Part shown: piece by piece, positions 56,395 to 64,000 of the stretch | How the letters are laid out: every line of letters begins with the position of its first letter | Position numbering within the stretch: position 1 is the first letter of the stretch | Source: Chryseobacterium sp. PMSZPI | GTDB taxonomy: Bacteria; Bacteroidota; Bacteroidia; Flavobacteriales; Weeksellaceae | Reading direction: 5' to 3' | NCBI RefSeq assembly: GCF_002835665.1 | Contig: NZ_PIZV01000036.1 | Span: 1-64,000, forward strand | DNA length: 64,000 nucleotides | Made by a program: the position numbers and the translations under genes | Notes under the pieces: model-generated | Seen by the model: only the letters and a program-made list of their open reading frames with translations | Told to the model about the DNA's origin: nothing | Databases searched by the model: none

Positions 56395-56901
56395 CTATAA
56401 ATTATAAGGTCTTATTCTACTATTCAACAGCTCCAGTAGAACCTTTGCTTTCACATTCAACATATCAGTCTGGATACTGTAACGGATTCCTTTAAACTGA
56501 GGAAATATTGTTAAAGTTACCTTGTCTATGATATTCTCATTTTCTTTAGGTTTCTTCATGATAACATAAATATATTCCGAAGTTTTAATCCCATAATGAC
56601 GCATATCTGATATAAAAAATAAGGCAACATCGTCAAAACGGATAAACGTGGGCTTTCTTAATACATTATAAACAATAATCTGCTTATCCGTTACCGTAAG
56701 TAAAGGTTCTGTTCGTACCAACAGTAATATAGAATACAGGATTCCAAATGAAAAAAGACTAATCCCCAAAGAAAGCATCACCATTACAAAGAGATTTTCA
56801 TCTCCGAAGTTAAGTTGAGAAAGTCCTATCGTAAAAGCAGATGAAATAATCAGCAAAATAATGCTTTTAATTTTACTGGAATAAAAATGATGCTCTTTCA
56901 T
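56395..56901 (-). CDS. STM3941-like two-helix membrane protein
   Basis: 168 aa with two membrane segments at about 13-30 and 36-62 (SIILLIISSAFTIGLSQL; VMVMLSLGISLFSFGILY) and a soluble PH-like C-terminal domain (TVTDKQIIVYNVLRKPTFIRFDDVALFFISD; IYVIMKKPKENENIIDKV). This arrangement resembles the STM3941 group of small membrane proteins with unknown function. Single gene with a -7 box 33 bp upstream. Confidence 0.65.
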   Translation of the reverse strand: MKEHHFYSSKIKSIILLIISSAFTIGLSQLNFGDENLFVMVMLSLGISLFSFGILYSILLLVRTEPLLTVTDKQIIVYNVLRKPTFIRFDDVALFFISDMRHYGIKTSEYIYVIMKKPKENENIIDKVTLTIFPQFKGIRYSIQTDMLNVKAKVLLELLNSRIRPYNL

Positions 56902-56933
56902 ATGCTTTTAGAATTCTCTATTTTGATATAATT

Positions 56934-56941
56934 CAAATATA
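56934..56941 (-). promoter_or_regulatory. -7 promoter box of STM3941-like gene
   Basis: TATATTTG on the minus strand, 33 bp before ATG 56901. Confidence 0.55.
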
Positions 56942-56948
56942 GAAAACT

Positions 56949-58664
56949 TTAAGCAATAGGAAGTCTGAAATAAAATGTACTTCCATTATTCAAAGCACTC
57001 TTTACACCGATTTCGCCATTCTGTTTTTCAATGAAGTTTTTAGAAATGGCCAAACCGAGTCCGGTACCGTTCTGATGTTCTCCCGGAACCTGAAAATAAC
57101 GGTCAAAAATCTGACGATGGTATTTTTCATCAATCCCGCTACCTGTATCAATAATACTAAACTGGATAAAATCTTCTATCCTTTCCACAAAAACTTTAAT
57201 TTCTTCATCCTGGAAAGAGTGTTTTACGGCATTGGTAAGAAAATTATTCATCACCCACACTGTTTTATCAAAGTCTGCAGCCACAAAATCCTGATCTTCC
57301 AAAAGATATTCTGTATTGATTGAAATATTTTTTTGTTCCGCTAATTTCTCAACATTTTTCACTGCGGTCTGTACAATTTCTTTGGGAGAACATTTTTCTA
57401 CGGTTAATCTAATATTTCCGGATTCTACCTGAGAAAGATTGAGCAATTCACCGGTGATATCCAGCAAACGTTGTCCATCTTCATTGATACTCTTCAACAA
57501 TTCTTGCTGCTGCTCGTTAAGCGCTCCAAATTTTTGATTTCCCAACAATTGAACTCCCATTTTTATTGCTGAAATCGGAGTTTTCAATTCGTGAGAAATA
57601 GTTGCAATAAAATTGGTTTTGGCAAAATCCAGTTCCTTGAAAGGCGTAATATTTCTCAAAAGAATCACCTTTCCAATATATTTTTTTTCCTTTTCTCCTG
57701 TCTTCACAATATTGATGGGAACAATATCCTGCTCAAAGTAATTTTCCTTATTATCGCGAACAATTTTAATAGGATCTTTTACCGGATGATCAATATTTTT
57801 CAGCAGTTCACGCATCAGGTCGTTATTTACAGCCACTTCATGGGCCGTTTTTCCGATAATCTCTTCTTTATGAAGATTGGTAATTTTCAATGCTTCATCA
57901 TTGATCATATAGATAAAATGATTTTCATCCAGGCCAATGACAGCATCATGCATATTATTGACCAGTGTTTCAATCCTTTTTTTCTCCATCAATTGTTTAG
58001 AAAGACTACTGCTTTCATATTCCTGGAGTTTTTCCGCCATAACATTAAATGATTCGGCAAGCCCGTTAAATTCTTCACTTCCTTTAAAATGGACTCGCTC
58101 ATTATAATTTTTAGCAGCAATCTGCCGAATACTGAATGTTAGCTGATTGATAGGCTCGGTAATCGTTTGTGGCAAATTGAAGAGTAAGATAAAAGCAATA
58201 AGAAAACAAACAGTCCCTAAACTTACGATCCAGAATGTTGCATTTTCTGCTGTGATAATCGCAATATCACTTTTCCGTTCTATACCTTTCATATTTAAAG
58301 ACATGATTTTGGCTAAATCTTCACGGATCAGCTTTTCTTTTTCATGGGTAGCGTCGGCCAGATAACTGTTAAAATGCAAATTCAGATTCTGGGTAGCTTC
58401 TTTCTCCCCAAATTCAGTAAGATTTTTTTCCTGCAATTTATTATTTTTCTGAAAATCCTTTACCGCAATAGCACTATCGGTGTCGATATTGTCCAAAGCC
58501 AGAAGCATATTTTTAGAAAACTCCAAGCTATTATAATTGGCAGTAAGTATCTTTTCTGTATCGGATTTTAATTTATTAATATACACAGAACCTATTACTG
58601 AAAGAAGAACAATCAGTAAAAATAAAAGTCCTACGCCTAATGTAAGTTTTGTTTTAAGTTTCAT
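56949..58664 (-). CDS. Sensor histidine kinase (HAMP-PAS-HisKA-HATPase)
   Basis: 571 aa. Membrane helices at about 7-29 and 146-168 frame a periplasmic helical sensor. HAMP follows (ITEPINQLTFSIRQIAAKNYNERV), then a PAS domain (ETLVNNMHDAVIGLDENHFIYMIND). The H-box is NFIATISHELKTPISAIKMG, the N-box NFLTNAVKHS, and the G-boxes DTGSGID and GTGLGLAIS. The gene follows the KdpD sensor-domain gene by about 90 bp in the kdp run. In Bacteroidota the kinase half of KdpD is often on a separate protein, so this is the probable kinase for potassium control. No response regulator is in view. Confidence 0.92.
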   Translation of the reverse strand: MKLKTKLTLGVGLLFLLIVLLSVIGSVYINKLKSDTEKILTANYNSLEFSKNMLLALDNIDTDSAIAVKDFQKNNKLQEKNLTEFGEKEATQNLNLHFNSYLADATHEKEKLIREDLAKIMSLNMKGIERKSDIAIITAENATFWIVSLGTVCFLIAFILLFNLPQTITEPINQLTFSIRQIAAKNYNERVHFKGSEEFNGLAESFNVMAEKLQEYESSSLSKQLMEKKRIETLVNNMHDAVIGLDENHFIYMINDEALKITNLHKEEIIGKTAHEVAVNNDLMRELLKNIDHPVKDPIKIVRDNKENYFEQDIVPINIVKTGEKEKKYIGKVILLRNITPFKELDFAKTNFIATISHELKTPISAIKMGVQLLGNQKFGALNEQQQELLKSINEDGQRLLDITGELLNLSQVESGNIRLTVEKCSPKEIVQTAVKNVEKLAEQKNISINTEYLLEDQDFVAADFDKTVWVMNNFLTNAVKHSFQDEEIKVFVERIEDFIQFSIIDTGSGIDEKYHRQIFDRYFQVPGEHQNGTGLGLAISKNFIEKQNGEIGVKSALNNGSTFYFRLPIA

Positions 58665-58755
58665 ATGAAGATACTTATTGTTTTTTAAAGGACCTATGCA
58701 ATCGCCTCATCTTTATCGGTATTTGTGTTTCCAAATCATTGCGATTCCATTACTT

Positions 58756-59865
58756 TTAAGATAAAATAATAATATCTATCTGTTTTTCATTCAATCTGTT
58801 CATAAGGGAATAGATCCAGCTGTAACCCAATAGCCTCTGCCAAAATTTTGCATGGGGCTTTCCAATACAAACTGTCGTTATATTATGGGCAATGACATAA
58901 GTCAGGATTCCATCATGAACACTGCTGTCTTTAATCCTGACAACTTTTGCGCCCAATTCCTGCGCTAAATTAAAATTATTAATTAAATACCGTTGTTTAT
59001 CAAGTGCTATTTTTTCAGGATTTTCTGATGGTTTCTGAATATATAAAACCGTCCATGGGCTATTATAGTAGCTGGCTAATCTTGCAGTTTTACGAATAAT
59101 TGTTTTAGCAATTTTTTCATTGCTGCTGATACAGGCCAGAAATTTAATAGGTTTAAAATTCTCGGTTTTAATTTCGGTTTCAACTTTTCTTTCAACGTGT
59201 GTAGCAACTTCTTTCAGAGCCAATTCACGAAGCTGTAAAATATGTCCACTCTGAAAGAAGTTATTAAGAGCCGTCTGTACTTTTTCTTTTTTATAAATCT
59301 TACCTTCTTTCAGGCGGGTTAACAGTTCATCAGCAGTTAAATCGATATTTACAACCTCGTCTGCAATGGCCAGAATCTTATCCGGTACGCGTTCCGCAAC
59401 TTCTACCCCGGTAATTTTTTTGACTTCCTCATTCAGACTTTCTATATGCTGGATATTCATGGCACTGATGACATTGATCCCGTTATCGAGAATTTCCAGA
59501 ACATCCTGCCATCTTTTTTTGTTTTTAGAACCTTCCACATTAGTATGTGCAAGTTCATCCACTAAGACTACTTCCGGATGCTCATTAATAATCGCCTGAA
59601 GATCCATTTCTTCAAGGTTTTTTCCTTTATAAAAGACTGATTTTCGTTCAATTTCGGGAATGCCTTCTACAAGTGCTTCTGTTTCTTCTCTGCCATGCGT
59701 TTCTATATAACCAATCTTTACATCAATGCCGTTTCGTAAAAGGGAATGAGCTTCCTGAAGCATACGGAATGTTTTCCCAACGCCTGCACTCATCCCAATA
59801 TAAATCTTGAATTTCCCCTTCCGGGATTTCTGGATCAGTTCTAAAAAATGCTTTGCTGATGACAT
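58756..59865 (-). CDS. kdpD: KdpD-type sensor domain protein without kinase half
   Basis: 369 aa from ATG 59865 (MSSAKHFLELIQKSRKGKFK); a GTG 11 codons upstream is less likely. The KdpD domain (1-210) has Walker A GMSAGVGKT at 24-32, IETHGREET and VLVDELAHTN. A Usp-like domain (about 240-369) follows (FLACISSNEKIAKTII; VCIGKPHAKFWQRLLG). E. coli KdpD has about 894 aa with four helices and a kinase after these domains; here the protein ends. The kinase is probably the next gene. Downstream of kdpC and a porin in the same run. Confidence 0.93.
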   Translation of the reverse strand: MSSAKHFLELIQKSRKGKFKIYIGMSAGVGKTFRMLQEAHSLLRNGIDVKIGYIETHGREETEALVEGIPEIERKSVFYKGKNLEEMDLQAIINEHPEVVLVDELAHTNVEGSKNKKRWQDVLEILDNGINVISAMNIQHIESLNEEVKKITGVEVAERVPDKILAIADEVVNIDLTADELLTRLKEGKIYKKEKVQTALNNFFQSGHILQLRELALKEVATHVERKVETEIKTENFKPIKFLACISSNEKIAKTIIRKTARLASYYNSPWTVLYIQKPSENPEKIALDKQRYLINNFNLAQELGAKVVRIKDSSVHDGILTYVIAHNITTVCIGKPHAKFWQRLLGYSWIYSLMNRLNEKQIDIIILS

Positions 59866-59920
59866 TGATTTTATTCTTTTTAATTTTATTTTAAACACTT
59901 TTCTGTGGTTAAATGCATCA

Positions 59921-61006
59921 CTAAAACCAAACCGCTAAACTCGTCGTGATAAAGAAGTTTCCCTTTCGGAACTCATCATTTTTGGCAAAAATGGCATCTT
60001 TAGAAGTAAAACCTCTTACCTCTGTACGAAACACCACATTTTTCAGCACAGCATAATCCACGTTTAATGAATATCCAAATGTTTGGAAACCATTAGGTGT
60101 TCCCGTATTAATGATTACTCCGTTTTTATCGTTATAATACTCTAACCTTCCTGCCAAAGCCCATTTATTATCAAACTGATATTTCATCTGTACATTTGGA
60201 CTATACCAGATATTGTATTGTTCACTTCCTTTCTCCTTCTGCTCCGCTCCCATATCAAATCCTAATAAAGCTGAAAATTGATCCGTTACTTGAAAAGTTC
60301 CATAAAGATCGTGAAAATAACGCATCCTCTTATTTGCTTTTACTTTGTCATTACCAATAAATGAGCTGCTGTTCAAGGTAATTTTCTCATTAGGCTTATA
60401 AGTCACCTGATGACCGAAAGAAATACTTTGATTACCTTCCGGTTTTGCAATCCGCTGCCAACCATTCAGCACCAATCCGCTTAAAAACCATTTGCCATTA
60501 TCTGATGTGTAAGAAACCTTTGCACCGGTCTCAAAATAAGGAGAGTTTTCAGCGGCAATACTTCTTGTTAAATTAATATTATCTTTCCCAATGGCACTTT
60601 CCCAACCTATATGGGAAGGCATGATTCCCACATCAAGCCATAAATTTTTATTTTTTGAAATTTTGAGCCCTATATTGGCTTCGTTCACATATCTCAATCC
60701 ACCCTGCTCTGCAGCCATATTATCTTGTGCATAGGTCCCTGCCATTAGGGCTAAATTAGCTCGAAGATGATCACTTTGATAGGCTGCTTTTACTAATCCC
60801 AGATTAAGATTTACTTCATTATGCCTATTGTATGAATATAAAAAATTTTGACGAAGATGATTATTAGGTTCATTAAAATCATAGGCATAAAAAAGCTCTG
60901 CATATGCAGAAAATGTCACTTTATTTCCTGTTTTTAATGAATCTGATGATTGTGCTTTTGAGAAAAACATTCCCAATAACATTCCTATAATAGTAATTTT
61001 TTTCAC
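59921..61006 (-). CDS. Outer-membrane beta-barrel porin in the kdp operon
   Basis: 361 aa with a signal peptide (MKKITIIGMLLGMFFSKAQ). The mature part alternates polar and aromatic residues in barrel-strand fashion (VTFSAYAELFYAYDFNEP; LWLDVGIMPSHIGWESAIG; FRTEVRGFTSKDAIF) and ends FFITTSLAVWF with an aromatic last residue. This is the pattern of the OmpL-like porin-2 group of Bacteroidota. It lies between kdpC and the KdpD gene, so it probably lets potassium or a linked solute through the outer membrane; this is inference from position. Confidence 0.88.
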   Translation of the reverse strand: MKKITIIGMLLGMFFSKAQSSDSLKTGNKVTFSAYAELFYAYDFNEPNNHLRQNFLYSYNRHNEVNLNLGLVKAAYQSDHLRANLALMAGTYAQDNMAAEQGGLRYVNEANIGLKISKNKNLWLDVGIMPSHIGWESAIGKDNINLTRSIAAENSPYFETGAKVSYTSDNGKWFLSGLVLNGWQRIAKPEGNQSISFGHQVTYKPNEKITLNSSSFIGNDKVKANKRMRYFHDLYGTFQVTDQFSALLGFDMGAEQKEKGSEQYNIWYSPNVQMKYQFDNKWALAGRLEYYNDKNGVIINTGTPNGFQTFGYSLNVDYAVLKNVVFRTEVRGFTSKDAIFAKNDEFRKGNFFITTSLAVWF

Positions 61007-61072
61007 GTTGATTGTAAGGTATTAACCATGTCAAGGTTTAAAACCTTGGCATGGTTAGTTCAAGATTAATGG

Positions 61073-61630
61073 TTATTTTAATTGGTCTAAAGCGATATTA
61101 AGCTTTAAAACATTCACTTTTGAAGGTCCAAAAAAACCTAAAAACGGTTTCTGAGTCTGATCTTTTATTAAGGTATTGATCTGCTCAACAGAAAGATTCC
61201 TCATCTTAGCAATTCTTCTGGCCTGATATAAAGCTCCTTCTTCAGAAATATCAGGATCCAATCCGCTTCCGCTTGCTGTAGCCAGTTCCACGGGGACTTG
61301 TACATTTCCCATTTCTGGATTTTGCATTCTTAATGTATCTATTCTCTTTTGTACAGTTTCCAGATATTCTTTATTGCTTGGCCCTTTATTACTTGCTCCA
61401 CTTCCTGCAGCATTATAATTAACATTAGAAGGACGACCGTGGAAATACTTTTCCGATTTAAATTCCTGGCCGATATTAGCATAGAATTTTTGTCCTTTAT
61501 AATGAATGATCTCTGCATTTCCCTGAGTAGGTAATATTTTTGATCCTCCATACACTATAGCTAAATACAGCCCCACAACAGCCAGCATTACAAAAGTCAG
61601 TCTGAATGCTGAAACAATATGATTTTTCAT
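61073..61630 (-). CDS. kdpC: Potassium-transporting ATPase subunit C
   Basis: 185 aa with one N-terminal membrane helix (FRLTFVMLAVVGLYLAIVYGG). KdpC blocks: YFHGRPSNVNYNAAGSGASNKGPSN, VPVELATASGSGLDPDISEEGALYQARRIAKMRNL and VNVLKLNIALD. KdpC helps the ATP-driven KdpFABC pump bind nucleotide and potassium. It follows kdpB by 11 bp. Confidence 0.96.
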   Translation of the reverse strand: MKNHIVSAFRLTFVMLAVVGLYLAIVYGGSKILPTQGNAEIIHYKGQKFYANIGQEFKSEKYFHGRPSNVNYNAAGSGASNKGPSNKEYLETVQKRIDTLRMQNPEMGNVQVPVELATASGSGLDPDISEEGALYQARRIAKMRNLSVEQINTLIKDQTQKPFLGFFGPSKVNVLKLNIALDQLK

Positions 61631-61641
61631 TTCTTAAAATT

Positions 61642-63681
61642 TTAATAGAATAAACTGATGATCAAATCAATAATTTTGATTCCGATAAAAGGAACAATCA
61701 CACCACCCAATCCATAGATCAAAAGGTTTCTTCTCAATAAAGCACTTGCCCCAATCGGTTTATAAGCCACACCTTTTAATGCCAACGGAATAAGAAAAGG
61801 AATAATAACAGCATTGAAAATAACAGCAGATAAAATGGCTGTTTCCGGGCTGTGAAGATTCATGATATTCAACTTCTGAAGTGATGGAATGAAGGTGATA
61901 AACAATGCGGGAATAATGGCAAAATATTTGGCCACATCATTGGCAATGCTAAACGTTGTCAATGTCCCTCTTGTCATCAGTAATTGTTTTCCGATTTCAA
62001 CAATTTCAATCAGTTTGGTAGGATCGTTATCAAGGTCAACCATGTTACCTGCTTCTTTTGCCGCCTGTGTTCCACTGTTCATGGCCACACCTACATCGGC
62101 CTGAGCCAATGCCGGAGCATCATTTGTACCATCTCCCATCATTGCCACCAGTTTACCTTCCTGCTGTTCTTTTTTGATATAGTTCATTTTATCTTCCGGT
62201 TTCGCTTCCGCAATAAAATCATCTACCCCGGCTTTCTCTGCAATAAATTTGGCCGTCAATGGATTATCTCCCGTTACCATTACTGTTTTCACACCCATTT
62301 TTCTTAATCGTTGGAAACGCTCCTGAATTCCTGTTTTAATGATATCCTGAAGTTCAATAACACCCCAGACTTTTTCATTAACGGCTACGACTAAAGGGGT
62401 TCCTCCATTTTCAGAAATTTTGGTAACCGCTTCTTGGGTTTCTTGTGGGAAAGCATTCCCGGCTTTTTCAGTCAGTTTTTTTATAGTGTCATAAGCTCCT
62501 TTTCTGATTCGTGTTTCCTCAAAATCAATTCCCGAAGTTCTTGTTTCTGCAGTAAAGTCAATATAAGTAGGATTAGCAACCAATAATTCTTCCGGTTTTA
62601 ATTGACTCAGTTCAATGATTGATTTCCCTTCCGGAGTTTCATCTGCTACGGAACTCAATGCTGATGCTTTAATAAATTCATCAAGCTGAATCCCATCTGC
62701 AGGATGAAATTGGGTAGCTTTACGGTTTCCTATCGTGATCGTTCCTGTTTTATCAAGAAGTAATACATCAATATCTCCCGCGGTTTCTACTGCTTTTCCA
62801 CTTTTAGTGATAACATTGGCTCTTAACGCTCTATCCATCCCTGCAATTCCAATTGCAGAAAGCAGACCTCCGATCGTTGTCGGAATCAGACAAACGAAAA
62901 GAGAAATAAATGCCGCAATCGTAATCGGAGTCTGCGCGTAATCTGCAAAAGGCTTTAAAGTGAGGGTAACAATGATAAAGGTCAGGGTAAACCCTGCCAG
63001 CAATATGGTTAATGCGATTTCGTTAGGTGTTTTTTGTCTTGAAGCTCCTTCTACAAGAGCAATCATTTTATCCAAAAAGGACTCTCCGGGTTTAGTCGTT
63101 ACTTTTACTTTAATTCTGTCTGAAAGGACTTTTGTGCCCCCTGTTACAGAACTTTTATCTCCTCCAGCTTCACGAATAACTGGCGCACTTTCTCCGGTAA
63201 TAGCGGATTCGTCAATAGTAGCTAAACCTTCTATAATTTCTCCATCCATCGGAATCTGATCCCCGGTTTCACAAAGAAAAATATCGCCTAATTTCATTTC
63301 GGCAGACATTTTCAATATGGTTTCTACCTGAAATCCAGGTCTATTTTCGACCACAAGCTTAGCGGGTGTTTCTTCACGGGTTTTTCGGAGTGTATCAGCC
63401 TGTGCTTTTCCTCTCGCTTCCGCAATGGCTTCTGCAAAGTTGGCAAACAGAACCGTAAAAAATAATATGATGAATACTAAAAAATTATAAGAGAAGCTAC
63501 CCTGGGTTTTATCGCCTGTCAAACTGAACATACTAACGATAAACATTACAACGGTTCCGATCTCTACCAGAAACATTACCGGGTTTTTAAACATAATTTT
63601 CGGATTCAGTTTTACGAAAGACTGTTTAATCGCTTCGTTTACCAAATCTTTTTGAAATAATGTTTGGGATTGATTTTTCAT
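61642..63681 (-). CDS. kdpB: Potassium-transporting ATPase subunit B (P-type ATPase)
   Basis: 679 aa from ATG 63681 ([21 protein letters not shown]); a TTG 11 codons earlier is not needed. P-type motifs: TGES, phosphorylated aspartate in [29 protein letters not shown], and [19 protein letters not shown]. Length matches KdpB of about 680 aa. It hydrolyses ATP and drives potassium uptake through KdpA. Between it and kdpA lie 178 bp with no kdpF-like ORF recognised. Confidence 0.97.
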   Translation of the reverse strand: MKNQSQTLFQKDLVNEAIKQSFVKLNPKIMFKNPVMFLVEIGTVVMFIVSMFSLTGDKTQGSFSYNFLVFIILFFTVLFANFAEAIAEARGKAQADTLRKTREETPAKLVVENRPGFQVETILKMSAEMKLGDIFLCETGDQIPMDGEIIEGLATIDESAITGESAPVIREAGGDKSSVTGGTKVLSDRIKVKVTTKPGESFLDKMIALVEGASRQKTPNEIALTILLAGFTLTFIIVTLTLKPFADYAQTPITIAAFISLFVCLIPTTIGGLLSAIGIAGMDRALRANVITKSGKAVETAGDIDVLLLDKTGTITIGNRKATQFHPADGIQLDEFIKASALSSVADETPEGKSIIELSQLKPEELLVANPTYIDFTAETRTSGIDFEETRIRKGAYDTIKKLTEKAGNAFPQETQEAVTKISENGGTPLVVAVNEKVWGVIELQDIIKTGIQERFQRLRKMGVKTVMVTGDNPLTAKFIAEKAGVDDFIAEAKPEDKMNYIKKEQQEGKLVAMMGDGTNDAPALAQADVGVAMNSGTQAAKEAGNMVDLDNDPTKLIEIVEIGKQLLMTRGTLTTFSIANDVAKYFAIIPALFITFIPSLQKLNIMNLHSPETAILSAVIFNAVIIPFLIPLALKGVAYKPIGASALLRRNLLIYGLGGVIVPFIGIKIIDLIISLFY

Positions 63682-63859
63682 TTTTTTGAAAGAGTTTTTA
63701 TCATTGTCAATCAATAACGACCATCAAGGCAAGCTAAATTTTGAGGTATAGAAATGGATAATATTTTGTAGTGAACGTTTCGGTAAGTTTAGACTCGCTT
63801 TCCTAAACACTTCAGCTTCCTCAATGGTAGAATATTGATCTTAAATTTTATTGTTCATA

Positions 63860-64000
63860 TTATTTAGAGAAATACTGTATTTGCTCTGCAATAGGTCCCA
63901 ATGTCAATGCCGGGAAGAAAGATAAAGCTGCAATAAGTAGGATGACCGCCAATGTCATGAAACCAAAAGTTGCTGTATCTGTCTTCAATGTTCCTGAACT
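63860..64000 (-). CDS. kdpA: Potassium-transporting ATPase subunit A, C-terminus (5' end outside window)
   Basis: The last 46 codons: [40 protein letters not shown] and QYFSK, stop at 63860. The TFFPALALGP-type block with a final membrane helix is the KdpA end. Order A-B-C is the canonical kdp order. Confidence 0.93.
   Translation of the reverse strand, partial: SSGTLKTDTATFGFMTLAVILLIAALSFFPALTLGPIAEQIQYFSK

Overview
This 64 kb window looks like chromosomal DNA of a Bacteroidota bacterium in the class Flavobacteriia, most like Chryseobacterium (Weeksellaceae). The signs are AT-rich DNA, a SusC/SusD pair, GLPGLI and type IX secretion (T9SS) C-terminal domain proteins, lipoproteins ending in SC, and many promoters carrying the Bacteroidota -7 box TAnnTTTG instead of a sigma70 -10 box. 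The genus is inferred from protein style, not from a marker gene.

Layout. 1-5.0 kb: the 5' part of a large SpvB/FG-GAP/RHS-type secreted protein (cut by the window edge), a mini T9SS cargo and a tail-fibre-like protein. 5.3-9.0 kb: Pit phosphate transporter with its DUF47 partner, and a DEAD-box RNA helicase. 9.4-10.1 kb: a DUF2461 gene split by a one-base frameshift. 10.3-15.4 kb: surface-polysaccharide genes (FkbM methyltransferase, flippase, two glycosyltransferases) around a TMEM175 channel. 15.6-18.1 kb: aspA and an amidase lipoprotein.

18.2-29.4 kb is the accessory part. A tRNA-Ser/Pro/Arg cluster is followed by a small GIY-YIG nuclease gene whose stop codon lies inside a remodelled tRNA-Arg remnant, a 144-bp direct repeat, and decayed ISL3-type elements. 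The tRNA-Pro/tRNA-Arg pair and the same ISL3/MITE debris recur 10 kb downstream with two more tRNA-Arg remnants. Between the two copies lie a GC-richer metallo-beta-lactamase/Crp pair, an Lrp regulator, a cobalamin riboswitch controlling metE, a rifampin ADP-ribosyltransferase with an unusual N-terminal half next to a secreted HExxH protein, and a secreted nuclease.

29.6-36.9 kb holds single genes: e(P4) phosphatase, an isochorismatase remnant, EamA, a fimbrillin-like lipoprotein, MgtC, an SH3 protein, prmA, a 180-bp tandem-repeat array and a short-chain dehydrogenase. 37.3-47.9 kb is a probable phosphodiester-scavenging locus (metallophosphoesterase, SusD, SusC, glycerophosphodiesterase, Oar-like receptor). 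48.7-56.9 kb: ligA, a leucine-rich-repeat T9SS adhesin, a small secreted cysteine peptide with a GLPGLI protein, an orphan antitoxin with a truncated toxin, and hypotheticals. 56.9-64 kb is a potassium-uptake operon, kdpA-B-C, porin, KdpD sensor domain, separate histidine kinase, with kdpA cut by the window end.

The most interesting signal is the tRNA-Arg/GIY-YIG/ISL3 complex at 18.4-19.9 and 28.3-29.4 kb. It looks like a small nuclease gene that carries a tRNA 3' end with it and has left remnants behind. All family assignments are from motif reading; no database search was run.
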